Positions 48,392-56,737 of a stretch of 64,000 nt of DNA are shown here, in pieces. Source of the DNA: Streptomyces sp. H39-S7 (GTDB lineage Bacteria; Actinomycetota; Actinomycetes; Streptomycetales; Streptomycetaceae); contig NZ_JAPVLU010000002.1 in the NCBI RefSeq assembly GCF_027158205.1, forward strand, positions 182,094 through 246,093. Direction: 5' to 3'. Each line of letters begins with the position of its first letter. The first letter of the stretch is position 1. Under the pieces are notes generated by a model. That model worked only from the letters and a program-made list of their open reading frames with translations, was not told the DNA's origin and did no database searches. The position numbers and the translations under genes were made by a program.

Positions 48392-48424
48392 GTTCACACA
48401 GCCGCTACGCACTGTTGACCTACG
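48392..48424 (+). promoter_or_regulatory. Possible PHO box upstream of the glycerophosphodiesterase
   Basis: GTTCACACAGC and GTTGACCTACG are spaced 22 bases apart, i.e. two 11-base PhoP repeat units with a degenerate unit between. Extracellular glycerophosphodiesterase genes are known PhoP targets in Streptomyces. The match is partial. Confidence 0.3.
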
Positions 48425-48556
48425 TTCCGCGCGTGTTTCGCCTGTGGTGGGCCGCACGAAAGGTGCGCGCGCCTACGATGCGCGGGTCGACCGGCAGGTG
48501 CCGCACGGGCGTTCGGCCGCAGTCACCGGGTCCATCACCGGACAGAGGGAGAGCTC

Positions 48557-49726
48557 ATGACGCACGACCAGCAGGGTTCAGGACCGGCCCGCAGGGCCGT
48601 CCTCGGCGCGGCGGCGGCCCTGGGGGCCGGCGGCGCGGTGTTCGCCCTGCCGGGCGCGGCGGAGGCGGCGGGCACGTCCGCCGGTCGCGGCGGACACGGC
48701 TCGTCCAAGCTGCCGGTGCCGACCGTCATCGGGCACCGCGGCGCCAGTGGCTACCGCCCCGAACACACCATCGGCTCCTACCAGTACGCCCTGGACATCG
48801 GCGCGGACGTCATCGAGCAGGACGTCGTGCCCACCAAGGACGGCCACCTGGTCTGCCGGCACGAGCCCGAGATCGGCGGCACCACCGACGTCTCGCAGCA
48901 CCCCGGGTTCGCGAGCCGCAGGACCACCAAGACCATCGACGGCACCGCCACCACCGGCTGGTTCACCGAGGACTTCACCCTCGCCGAGCTGAAGACGCTG
49001 CGCGCCGTGGAGCGGCTGCCGGCCAACCGGCAGCGCAACACCCTCTACGACGGCCGCTGGGAGATCCCCACCTTCGAAGAGGTGCTCCAGTGGGCCGACG
49101 AGCAGGGCCGCAAGCGCGGCCGCCCGGTGTGGCTGCACACCGAGACCAAGCACCCCACCTACTTCCGCAAGCTGGACCTCGGCCTGGAGGAGCGCCTGGC
49201 CAGGCTGCTGCGCCGCTACGGGCGCGACCGCCGGGACTCCCCGCAGTTCCTGCAGTCCTTCGAGCCGAGCAGCCTGCAGCGGCTGGGCTCGCTGGGCGCC
49301 GGCGCCCCCAAGGTCTTCCTGCTGTCCGGCCCGACCTCCCGCCCGTACGACTTCGTCGAGGCGGGCGACCCGCGCACTGTCGCCGACCTCGTCACCCCGG
49401 CCGGACTGCGGTGGATCGCGCGCTTCGCCCGGGGCATCGGCCCGACGCTGACGCTGATCATCCCCCTCGACGCCGCGGGGAAGCTCGGCACCCCGACCAC
49501 GCTGGTGCGCGACGCGCACGCCGCCGGGCTGATCCTGCACCCGTACACGATGCGCAACGAGAACACCTTCCTGCCCGTCGACTTCCGCAAGGGCACCGAC
49601 CCGAACGCCTACGGCGACTCCTTCGGCGCGTTCAGGACGTACTTCGAGCAGGGCATCGACGGGATCTTCTCCGACAACGCCGACACCGCGCTCCTCGCCC
49701 GCGAGGACTTCCTGAAGAACCGGTGA
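48557..49726 (+). CDS. Secreted glycerophosphodiester phosphodiesterase (GlpQ-type)
   Basis: A 389-residue exported enzyme. The leader ARRAVLGAAAALGAGGAVFA has an RR pair, so it is probably a Tat signal. The GDPD barrel begins VIGHRGASGYRPEHT (catalytic His-Arg), continues DVIEQDVVPTKDGHLVCRHE (metal-binding Glu/Asp and second His) and includes VWLHTETKHP, and ends IDGIFSDNADTAL. It hydrolyses glycerophosphodiesters, possibly teichoic acid, to glycerol-3-phosphate outside the cell. GAGGGAGAG precedes the ATG. Confidence 0.92.
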   Translation: MTHDQQGSGPARRAVLGAAAALGAGGAVFALPGAAEAAGTSAGRGGHGSSKLPVPTVIGHRGASGYRPEHTIGSYQYALDIGADVIEQDVVPTKDGHLVCRHEPEIGGTTDVSQHPGFASRRTTKTIDGTATTGWFTEDFTLAELKTLRAVERLPANRQRNTLYDGRWEIPTFEEVLQWADEQGRKRGRPVWLHTETKHPTYFRKLDLGLEERLARLLRRYGRDRRDSPQFLQSFEPSSLQRLGSLGAGAPKVFLLSGPTSRPYDFVEAGDPRTVADLVTPAGLRWIARFARGIGPTLTLIIPLDAAGKLGTPTTLVRDAHAAGLILHPYTMRNENTFLPVDFRKGTDPNAYGDSFGAFRTYFEQGIDGIFSDNADTALLAREDFLKNR

Positions 49727-49762
49727 CCTGTCCGCACCGGTTATCCACTCTGACGAGTGAAG

Positions 49763-49796
49763 ACGGCCGCGCCCGGCAACCGCCGGGCGCGGCCGT
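49763..49796 (+). terminator. Hairpin terminator after the glycerophosphodiesterase
   Basis: A perfect 15-bp stem ACGGCCGCGCCCGGC / GCCGGGCGCGGCCGT with a 4-base loop lies 36 bases after the stop codon and 16 bases before the next ATG. Confidence 0.85.
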
Positions 49797-49811
49797 GTCG
49801 TCCCGGCGATC

Positions 49812-50336
49812 ATGAACGTGTCGCTGCGTGAAGACGAACTGACCCGGCTGCGTCCCCTGGTCGCCGCGGAGGCGGCCGCGGAAGCGGTCTCCGGCGGCAT
49901 CGAGGCCGCCGACCTGGAGCAGGCGGTGTGGCTGCGGCTGCTGGAACTGGCCGTGCCGCCGTCCGATCCGGCCCGCTGGCTGCGGGCGGCGGTGCGGCGC
50001 GAGGTGCGCGAGGCCGCCCGCCGGGTCCGCCGTGAGCTGCGGTACACCCCGGGCCGCGACCCGGCGGCCGACCGCGGGCCGTCCGTCGAGGAACAGGTGC
50101 TCGGCGCCGAGCAGCGGGCGGCGGTGCACGCCGCCGTGGAGCGGCTGCCGGGACGCTGCCCGCAGGTGGTTACCGCCCTGATGTCCCGGTCCGACCCCAC
50201 ATACCAGGAAATCTCCCGCGAGTTGGGAATCTCACAGGGCAGTATCGGCCCTTTGCGCTCGCGCTGCCTCGGCTGCCTGCGCTCGATCCTGAAATCCGGG
50301 GTTGCATCCCCGGCAAGACGGGGTAAGGCACGGTAA
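49812..50336 (+). CDS. Sigma-70-like (ECF-type) small regulator
   Basis: A 174-residue helical protein. Its C-terminus matches sigma region 4: AAVERLPGRCPQVVTALMSR, then TYQEISRELGISQGSIGPLR and SRCLGCLRSIL. The N-terminal half (DLEQAVWLRLLELAVPPSDP, ARWLRAAVRREVREAARRVR) looks like a shortened region 2. No anti-sigma gene is adjacent. It starts directly after a strong terminator with no good ribosome-binding site, so it may be leaderless or start elsewhere. Confidence 0.78.
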   Translation: MNVSLREDELTRLRPLVAAEAAAEAVSGGIEAADLEQAVWLRLLELAVPPSDPARWLRAAVRREVREAARRVRRELRYTPGRDPAADRGPSVEEQVLGAEQRAAVHAAVERLPGRCPQVVTALMSRSDPTYQEISRELGISQGSIGPLRSRCLGCLRSILKSGVASPARRGKAR

Positions 50337-50540
50337 ACAGTCGGCGACAAGGCGTTCCTGGCGCGTTCGAGCGCGGCCGGATGCGGGTATTGCGAGGCAT
50401 CTACCGCGCCGGGGCGTTTGTGCGATCATCAGCGCCACGGAGACGGCGCACACCCGTACCAACTCCGGTCAGGCACACGTCCCGGGCGCGCATCACACCC
50501 TCATCAGCCCGGGCGGACTCGAAGGGGAGGCCTGCGGCCC

Positions 50541-51047
50541 ATGGGCATGAGCGTGACCATCTCTACGGCGGATCAAGGCGACGCCGAGAAGATCCTCAAA
50601 CTCCAGTACCTCTGCTACCAGAGCGAGGCGGAGCTCTACGGCGACTACTCCATAGAGCCGCTCACCCAGACCTTCGAGGCGCTGCGCGCCGAGCTGGCTC
50701 AGGGGTGCGTCCTGGTCGCGCGGCTCGGCGACGAGGTCGTCGGTTCCGTCCGCGGGGTCGTCGACGACGACGGCACCGCGCGGATCGCCAAGTTGATCGT
50801 CCACCCCCGTATGCAGCGGCACGGCCTCGGCGGCCGGCTGCTGCACGCCGTCGAGGAGCGGCTGTCCGCCGAGAGCGAGGCGAAGCGGTACCGGCTGTTC
50901 ACCGGCCACCGCAGCGACCTGAACCTGCGGCTGTACCGCAAGCTGGGGTACGAGCAGGTGGGCGACGCCGAACCGATCACCCGGCGGCTGAGCCTGGTCA
51001 CCATGGAGAAGGACGCCCCGAGGGCGTCGTTCGCCGCCAGCGCCTGA
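50541..51047 (+). CDS. GNAT-family N-acetyltransferase
   Basis: A 168-residue acetyltransferase. VGSVRGVVDDDGTARIAKLI forms the beta4 strand, HPRMQRHGLGGRLLHAVEER is the acetyl-CoA-binding motif A (R-x-x-G-x-G/A), and YRKLGYEQVG is motif B. The substrate is unknown. ATG 50541 has GGGGAGG ten bases upstream; ATG 50547 is also possible. The 204 bases before it hold no gene that I can support. Confidence 0.88.
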   Translation: MGMSVTISTADQGDAEKILKLQYLCYQSEAELYGDYSIEPLTQTFEALRAELAQGCVLVARLGDEVVGSVRGVVDDDGTARIAKLIVHPRMQRHGLGGRLLHAVEERLSAESEAKRYRLFTGHRSDLNLRLYRKLGYEQVGDAEPITRRLSLVTMEKDAPRASFAASA

Positions 51048-51060
51048 TCCGAACCCCTGG

Positions 51061-51531
51061 TTACCGCGTCTGCTGTGGCTGTGCCGACCTGCGCAGCCAC
51101 AGCAGCCCGGCGACGGGCAGCAGCAGGGGCAGGAAGAGATAGCCGATCCCGAAGTCCGACCACACGGTCGCGTCGGGGAACGCGGACGGGTCGACGAGGG
51201 TGAAGGTGCCCACCGCGATCACGCCGGCCAGTTCGGCCGAGCAGCACACCAACGCCACCCTGCGGGCCGCCTCACCGCCGCGCCACAGCGCGACGGTGAT
51301 CACCGCGTAGACGAGTCCGGCCACCGCCGACAGCACGTAGGCCAGCGGCGCGTCATGGAACTTCGTGAACATCTGGACGAGCGAGCGCGACACCGCCGCG
51401 ACGGTGAACACCCCGTAGAGGGAGAGCAGCAGCCGCCCGGGACCCCGGCCGATCCGCCCGGCCTCGCCCCCGCCGGCCCCCTCGTCGTGCACGGCCCGGT
51501 CACCGGATGCCTCGCGCGCGGGGTCAGACAC
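51061..51531 (-). CDS. Four-helix integral membrane protein
   Basis: The 156 residues have a polar N-terminal tail of about 35 residues and four hydrophobic helices (LLSLYGVFTVAAVSRSLVQM; YVLSAVAGLVYAVITVALW; ALVCCSAELAGVIAVGTFTL; YLFLPLLLPVAGLLWL). I recognise the type from streptomycetes but cannot give a function. It is the second gene of a two-gene operon: its GTG start lies 8 bases inside the preceding gene. Confidence 0.75.
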   Translation of the reverse strand: MSDPAREASGDRAVHDEGAGGGEAGRIGRGPGRLLLSLYGVFTVAAVSRSLVQMFTKFHDAPLAYVLSAVAGLVYAVITVALWRGGEAARRVALVCCSAELAGVIAVGTFTLVDPSAFPDATVWSDFGIGYLFLPLLLPVAGLLWLRRSAQPQQTR

Positions 51532-51892
51532 CGCCGCCTCCCCAGATGTCGAAAAGCCGTACTTCGAGCACGGCGAGGATCACTCCGCCCGCGGCGACGA
51601 TCGCCGATCCCCAGCGGGTGCGTTCGGTCAGCGACATGAAGCCGGCCGCCGGGATCGTGCAGGCGGCGCCGACCAGGTAGGAGACGAAGATCAGCGTTCC
51701 CTGGTCCGGCTTCTCGCCGCGCGAGAGCTTCACCAGGGCGATCACCAGCTGGACCAGCGCGAGCACCGAGACCACGGCCATGCCGATGAAGTGCCAGTCC
51801 TTGGTCGGCTGGTCCCGGAATGCGGCGAAGCCGCACCACGCCGCGAGCAGCAGCGCCGCGACCGAGACCGTGATGGTGACTGCGTCGAGCAT
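51524..51892 (-). CDS. Four-helix integral membrane protein
   Basis: The 122 residues have four transmembrane helices and short loops (VTITVSVAALLLAAWCGFAA; FIGMAVVSVLALVQLVIALV; LIFVSYLVGAACTIPAAGFM; AIVAAGGVILAVLEVRLFDI). The function is unknown. It is first in an operon with the second membrane protein, with which it overlaps by 8 bases, so the two may form one complex. The ATG lies 114 bases from the divergent leader peptide of the methionine transporter. Confidence 0.78.
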   Translation of the reverse strand: MLDAVTITVSVAALLLAAWCGFAAFRDQPTKDWHFIGMAVVSVLALVQLVIALVKLSRGEKPDQGTLIFVSYLVGAACTIPAAGFMSLTERTRWGSAIVAAGGVILAVLEVRLFDIWGGGGV

Positions 51893-51993
51893 GCCGCGAC
51901 TCTATTACGGGCCAAAAGGACCCGGACGCGACCCCCGGTTGTCCGCATAGTGAACACTCCGCCCGGAATGTGGGACGCGGTGTCCAGGTCTGC

Positions 51994-52009
51994 TTTACTG
52001 GATCACATG
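51994..52009 (+). promoter_or_regulatory. Candidate -10 of the metNIQ leader
   Basis: TTTACT (51994-51999) is a fair -10 element, and the leader-peptide ATG begins seven bases after it. No Shine-Dalgarno precedes that ATG, so the leader ORF is probably translated from a leaderless mRNA. Confidence 0.4.
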
Positions 52010-52087
52010 ACCACGACGAACAGCCGCTGCCGCGCGACCGAGGCGACCCCGCCCGGTGTTCGTTGTATGTGTCGAATGTGTGACTAG
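52007..52087 (+). CDS. Cys/Met-rich leader peptide of the metNIQ operon
   Basis: A 26-codon ORF ends RCMCRMCD just before its stop: three of the last six residues are Cys and two are Met, against a proteome poor in both. It lies about 130 bases before metN on the same strand. Short leaderless ORFs with Cys runs act as cysteine-responsive attenuators in mycobacteria. Here a mix of Cys and Met codons would suit control of a methionine importer by sulfur amino acid supply. The following leader has GGGCT-C-AGCCC, and its AGCCC could instead pair with GGGCT further on (near 52164). The peptide itself probably has no function. Confidence 0.6.
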   Translation: MTTTNSRCRATEATPPGVRCMCRMCD

Positions 52088-52213
52088 CGAAGGGCTCAGC
52101 CCCGCGTCACCTGTGGTTCCAGCGACTCCTTCTTCCTGCCGCTGATCTCCGCTTGGCCCCTGGACGGGCTGATCCGTGCCGCGATCCGAGAAGAATGCCC
52201 CTTGCGTGGTGCT

Positions 52214-53284
52214 ATGCCCGCCGCGCACTCGACAGTGACGGATACCCCTGTGATCACCACCACGGACCTGAGAAAGGTCTACCACTCGCGTGACCGCGAG
52301 ATCACCGCCCTGGACGGCGTCGATCTGCACGTCCGCGAGGGCGAGGTCTACGGCGTCGTCGGACAGAGCGGCGCCGGCAAGTCCACCCTCATCCGCTGCG
52401 TCAACCTCCTCGAGCGCCCCACCTCGGGCACCGTCGAGGTCGCCGGACGGGACCTGACCGCACTCGGCGGCCGTACCGACCGGGCCGGAGCCGCGCTGCG
52501 CGCCGCCCGCAGTGGCATCGGCATGGTCTTCCAGCACTTCAACCTGCTGGCCTCGCGCACCGTGCAGGGCAACGTCGAGCTGCCGCTGGAGATCCTCGGC
52601 GTCTCCGGCAAGGAGCGCTCCCGCAAGGCCCTGGAACTGCTGGACCTCGTCGGCCTCGCCGACAAGGCCCGCGCCTACCCCGCGCAACTGTCCGGCGGCC
52701 AGAAGCAGCGCGTCGGCATCGCCCGCGCGCTGGCCGGCGACCCCAAGGTGCTGCTCTCCGACGAGGCCACCTCGGCGCTCGACCCGGAGACCACCCGCTC
52801 CATCCTCCAGCTGCTGCGCGACCTCAACCAGCAGCTGGGGCTGACCGTGCTGCTCATCACGCACGAGATGGACGTCGTCAAGGCGATCTGCGACTCGGCC
52901 GCGCTGATGAAGAACGGCAGGGTCGTGGAGTCCGGCACCGTCGCCGAACTCCTCGCCACCCCCGGCTCCGAGCTCGCGCACGAGCTGTTCCCGGTCGGCG
53001 GGGAGCCGTCGGGACCCGACCGCACCGTCGTCGACCTCACCTTCCACGGTGAGAACGCCACCGAGCCGGTCGTCTCCCAGCTGGCGCGCACCTACAACGT
53101 GGACGTCTCGATCCTGGGCGCGGCCATGGAGACCATCGCCGGCCGCCAGATCGGCCGGATGCGGATCGAACTGCCGGGTCCGTTCGAGGACAACGTCGTA
53201 CCGATCGGCTTCCTGCGCGAGCAGGGCATCCAGGTCGAGGTGGCGCGGACCGCCGCCGCGCGTGTGAAGGAGACCGTCAAATGA
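52214..53284 (+). CDS. metN: Methionine ABC transporter ATP-binding protein
   Basis: A 356-residue ATPase. Walker A is GQSGAGKST, the Q loop GMVFQHFNLL, the signature QLSGGQKQRVGIARAL, Walker B VLLSDEATSALD and the switch His in LLITHEMDVV. The C-terminal NIL/ACT-like domain (about 280-350, MRIELPGPFEDNVVPIGFLR) senses methionine and inhibits transport in characterised MetNI systems. The start is ambiguous (TTG 52202, ATG 52214, GTG 52250); none has a strong ribosome-binding site. The stop overlaps metI (ATGA). Confidence 0.93.
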   Translation: MPAAHSTVTDTPVITTTDLRKVYHSRDREITALDGVDLHVREGEVYGVVGQSGAGKSTLIRCVNLLERPTSGTVEVAGRDLTALGGRTDRAGAALRAARSGIGMVFQHFNLLASRTVQGNVELPLEILGVSGKERSRKALELLDLVGLADKARAYPAQLSGGQKQRVGIARALAGDPKVLLSDEATSALDPETTRSILQLLRDLNQQLGLTVLLITHEMDVVKAICDSAALMKNGRVVESGTVAELLATPGSELAHELFPVGGEPSGPDRTVVDLTFHGENATEPVVSQLARTYNVDVSILGAAMETIAGRQIGRMRIELPGPFEDNVVPIGFLREQGIQVEVARTAAARVKETVK

Positions 53285-54012
53285 CCTGGGCCGAGATACA
53301 GCCGCTGCTCACGACGGCCTGTTGGGAAACCCTGTACATGGTGGGCTGGTCCACCGTGATCACGGCCGCGGTCGGTCTGCCGCTGGGTGTGCTGCTGGTG
53401 CTCACCGGCCGGGGCGGCCTGCTGCAGAACGTGGTGCTGAACAAAGTCATCGGCGTCGTCGTGAACATCACACGGTCGCTGCCGTTCATCATCCTGATGG
53501 TCGCGCTGATCCCCTTCACCCGCTGGCTCGTCGGCGCGGCGTTCGGGCTCAACGCCGCCGTCGTGATGCTGTCCGTCGGCGCGATCCCGTTCTTCGCGCG
53601 GCTCGTGGAGACCTCGATCCGCGAGGTGGACCCCGGCCTCGTCGAAGCGGTCCACGCGATGGGCGGCAACACCCGCACCGTGGTCGTCAAGGCGCTGCTG
53701 CCCGAGTCGCTGCCGTCGCTGGTCTCCGGCCTCACCACCACCGTCATCGCCCTCGTCGGCTACTCGGCGATGGCCGGCACGATCTCCGCGGGCGGCCTCG
53801 GCAACCTGGCGTGGACCTACGGCTACCAGCGGTTCGAGAACAAGGTCATGGTCGCCACGATCGTGCTGCTGATCGTCCTGGTCACCGTCGTCCAACTGGC
53901 CGGCGACCTGACCGCCCGCGCCCTGGCCCGCCGCGGCGGGCGGACGTCCGGCGCCCCCGTACTCCGCCTCCTGCGGACCGCCCGCGTCGCGCGGGCCACC
54001 GAGACCTCCTGA
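53281..54012 (+). CDS. metI: Methionine ABC transporter permease
   Basis: A 243-residue permease of the MetI type with five or six transmembrane helices. TLYMVGWSTVITAAVGLPLG is the first, NITRSLPFIILMVALIPFTR is characteristic, and the EAA loop is EVDPGLVEAVHAMGGNTRTV, contacting MetN. It carries methionine delivered by MetQ. It is translationally coupled to metN and followed 51 bases later by metQ. Confidence 0.94.
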   Translation: MTWAEIQPLLTTACWETLYMVGWSTVITAAVGLPLGVLLVLTGRGGLLQNVVLNKVIGVVVNITRSLPFIILMVALIPFTRWLVGAAFGLNAAVVMLSVGAIPFFARLVETSIREVDPGLVEAVHAMGGNTRTVVVKALLPESLPSLVSGLTTTVIALVGYSAMAGTISAGGLGNLAWTYGYQRFENKVMVATIVLLIVLVTVVQLAGDLTARALARRGGRTSGAPVLRLLRTARVARATETS

Positions 54013-54063
54013 CCCGCCGGACCCCTCCGGCTCGTACCATCCACTGAGAAAGAGGCACTTTTC

Positions 54064-54903
54064 GTGCGTAACGTCACCAAGATCACCACTGCTGTGCTCG
54101 CCGCCGGAGCCCTCTCCCTGGGCCTGAGCGCATGCGCCTCCAACCCGACCCAGAAGGACGGCGAGAACGACGCGCTGGTCGTCGCCGCGAGCCCCGTGCC
54201 GCACGCCGACATCCTGAAGTTCGTCAAGGACAACCTGGCGGAGAAGGCCGGACTGAAGCTGGAGGTGAAGGAGTTCGACGACTACGTCATACCGAACACC
54301 GCCACCGAGAACGGCGAGGTCGGCGCGAACTTCTTCCAGCACAAGCCGTACCTGGACGACTTCAACGCCAAGAACAAGACGCACATCGTCCCGGTCGTGA
54401 ACGTCGAGCTCGAACCGCTCGGCCTCTACCCGGGCAAGGCCAAGACGCTCGCCGAGATCAAGTCCGGCGACACCATCGCCGTGCCCAGCGACACCACCAA
54501 CCAGGGCCGCGCGCTGCAGCTGATCGCCTCCAAGGGCCTGATCACCCTCAAGCCCGGCGTCGGCGCCAACGCCAGCCTGCAGGACATCGCCGACGCCAAG
54601 GGCCTGAAGTTCAAGGACGCGAAGGCGGAGCTGCTGCCCAGCCAGCTGCCCGACGTCGCCGCCGCCGTCATCAACGGCAACGTGGCGCTCGGCGCCAAGC
54701 TCGACCCGGCCAAGGGCACCCTCGCCCTGGAGAAGGCCGAGGACAACCCGTACGCCAACTTCCTGGCGGTCAAGGAGGGCAAGCAGAACGACCCCCGGGT
54801 CGTGAAGCTCACCAAGCTCCTCAACTCCGACGAGGTCAGGAAGTTCATCGAGACCAAGTACCACGGCTCGGTCGTCCCGGCGTTCGGCAAGCCCGCCGCC
54901 TGA
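54064..54903 (+). CDS. metQ: Methionine-binding lipoprotein
   Basis: A 279-residue NlpA-family lipoprotein. The lipobox is LSAC (Cys about residue 24) after a hydrophobic leader. The mature part contains VVAASPVPHADILKFVKDNL, EVGANFFQHKPYLDDFN, and PVVNVELEPLGLYPGKAKTL, typical of MetQ. It captures methionine outside the membrane for MetNI. The start is GTG with AGAAAGAGG upstream. A terminator follows. Confidence 0.93.
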   Translation: MRNVTKITTAVLAAGALSLGLSACASNPTQKDGENDALVVAASPVPHADILKFVKDNLAEKAGLKLEVKEFDDYVIPNTATENGEVGANFFQHKPYLDDFNAKNKTHIVPVVNVELEPLGLYPGKAKTLAEIKSGDTIAVPSDTTNQGRALQLIASKGLITLKPGVGANASLQDIADAKGLKFKDAKAELLPSQLPDVAAAVINGNVALGAKLDPAKGTLALEKAEDNPYANFLAVKEGKQNDPRVVKLTKLLNSDEVRKFIETKYHGSVVPAFGKPAA

Positions 54904-54915
54904 CAGCCGGCCCGA

Positions 54916-54951
54916 CGCACCCCGGCCGCCCGACCAGGTGGCCGGGGTGCG
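54916..54951. terminator. Hairpin terminator between metQ and the convergent methyltransferase
   Basis: A perfect 12-bp stem CGCACCCCGGCC / GGCCGGGGTGCG with a 12-base loop lies 13 bases after metQ. Confidence 0.75.
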
Positions 54952-54966
54952 GTGCGTCGCCGTCCG

Positions 54967-55758
54967 CTACCTGCGCCGCACCCAGTACACGTCCGTCATG
55001 TACGGCATCTCGATGTCGCCGCCGCGCCGGGTCGGCTCGTGCGCGCCGAGCAGCGACTCCAGATCGGCCCGCACCCGCTCCTGCTCGGCCGCGTCCAGCA
55101 CCGCAATGTGGCTGGACGACATCATCCGCTCGACGACGTCCTCGACGGTCGTCGAATGCGGGTTGGGCCAGTGCCGCTCGTGCACCCGCCCCCAGCCCGG
55201 CCGCCCCTCGAACGACCGGCGCCAGCGGTTGTCGGGATCCCCGATCCCGGAGGCCAGCGGCGGGCTCGGCAGATCGCGCGGCGCCAGCCGGAAGAAGATG
55301 TCCTGGAAGTCCCGCACCCACGGCACCGAGGTGTCGTACGTGTTCCACACCAGGGCGAGCGCGCCGCCCGGCCGCAGCAGCCGCTCCACCTCGTCGAGCG
55401 CGTCCGTCTCCTGGAACCAGTGCCAGGACTGCGCCGCCACGACCGCGTCCGCGCAGCCGTCCGGCAGCCCCGTCGCCTCCGCCGTGCCCGCCGTCACTAC
55501 CACACCGGGCAGCAGCGAGGCCAGCCGCTCGCGCATCTCCGGCACCGGCTCCACCGCCAGCACCTCGGCCCCGGTCAGCGCCAGCAGCCGGGTGAACTTG
55601 CCCGTGCCCGCCCCGAGATCGACCGCCGTCCGGCCCGCCTGCAACGGCAGGGCGTCCGCCAGCGCGGCGAGCGCGGCCATGGGGTACGACGGACGGGAGC
55701 GCTCGTACAATCCCGCGGCCCGCTGCGATCCGACTCCTGCTGCGTGGTGCAATGTCAC
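54967..55758 (-). CDS. Class I SAM-dependent methyltransferase
   Basis: A 263-residue Methyltransf_11-type enzyme. The SAM motif is AVDLGAGTGKFTRLLALTGA, motif II EVLAVEPVPEMRERLASLLP, the post-I acidic strand ADAVVAAQSWHWF, and RLLRPGGALALVWN is motif III. This QSWHWF form is common in small-molecule methyltransferases of unknown substrate. The GTG at 55758 precedes the conserved LYERSRPSYP segment; longer readings are unsupported. Confidence 0.85.
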   Translation of the reverse strand: MTLHHAAGVGSQRAAGLYERSRPSYPMAALAALADALPLQAGRTAVDLGAGTGKFTRLLALTGAEVLAVEPVPEMRERLASLLPGVVVTAGTAEATGLPDGCADAVVAAQSWHWFQETDALDEVERLLRPGGALALVWNTYDTSVPWVRDFQDIFFRLAPRDLPSPPLASGIGDPDNRWRRSFEGRPGWGRVHERHWPNPHSTTVEDVVERMMSSSHIAVLDAAEQERVRADLESLLGAHEPTRRGGDIEMPYMTDVYWVRRR

Positions 55759-55943
55759 GCGGCCAGACGCTAGCAGGGTCGGATGGCGGCAGCCGATACC
55801 CGCCCCGGACGTCATACGGCCTACCCTGGAAGGGCGTTCGCGGATCAAGCTCCCGCGAACGGTTCTTCGAGCCCGCTCTGCGAATGTCGCGGCCGATGCT
55901 GCATGCTGTGCTCTCCACACATGCCCTGGTTACGGAGCAGCGA

Positions 55944-56591
55944 ATGACCTCCACCTTTCCGGACATCTCCATCAGTACGGAGCGGCTGGTGCTGCGCCCC
56001 TACGAGGAAGCCGACATCCCCGCCCTCGCGGAGATGATGAACGATGAGCTGGTCACCGCCTGGACCTCCGTCGCGCAGCCGTACACCGAGGACGACGCCC
56101 GCGCCTTCGCCACCCGGATCGCCCCCGCGGAACGCACCGAGGGCCGCGGCATCGTCTTCGCCGTCACCGAGTTCCTCACCCAGCGGCTGGTCGGCACGGT
56201 CCATCTGCAGAACACCGACTGGCGCATCCGCAGCAGCGAGATCGGCTACATGACGGCCCCGTGGGCCCGTGGTGAGGGATACGCCTCGGAGTCGGTGCTC
56301 GCCGTGACCCAGTGGCTCTTCGACGACCAGAAGTTCGAACGCCTCGAACTGCGCATCGCCGCCGACAACACCGCCTCCCAGCAGGTCGCCCAGAAGATCG
56401 GCTGCATCAGCGAGGGCGTGCTGCGCAACGCCGGCATAGTGCGCAGCAGGCCGGAGGAGGACCCGGGCGGCCGGTGGGCGGAGATCCGCACCGACCTGAT
56501 CGTGTGGAGCCTGCTCCCCGAGGACCTGGACGTACTGCCCGGCCGGTCCTCCGGGGACGAGGGGTACACGGCTTTCGCCGACTGGGAGTAA
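55944..56591 (+). CDS. RimJ/RimL-type GNAT acetyltransferase
   Basis: A 215-residue GNAT protein. ISTERLVLRPYEEADIPALA is the standard opening of RimJ/RimL-like enzymes, EIGYMTAPWARGEGYASESV is the acetyl-CoA motif A and LRIAADNTASQQVAQKIGCI is motif B. It could acetylate a ribosomal protein N-terminus or a small molecule. GGAG seven bases before the ATG supports the start. Confidence 0.88.
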   Translation: MTSTFPDISISTERLVLRPYEEADIPALAEMMNDELVTAWTSVAQPYTEDDARAFATRIAPAERTEGRGIVFAVTEFLTQRLVGTVHLQNTDWRIRSSEIGYMTAPWARGEGYASESVLAVTQWLFDDQKFERLELRIAADNTASQQVAQKIGCISEGVLRNAGIVRSRPEEDPGGRWAEIRTDLIVWSLLPEDLDVLPGRSSGDEGYTAFADWE

Positions 56592-56737
56592 ACGACCCTG
56601 CAAGGTCCACGTCAGCACTGCCGCCACCGTCGTCGGCACCCTCGTCGGCCAAGATCCGGTCCCGGGGTACTGTGCTTCCCCGGGGGCCGCGACCACACCC
56701 GGACACCGACCGCGACCACGCCCAGGAGACTGACGAC

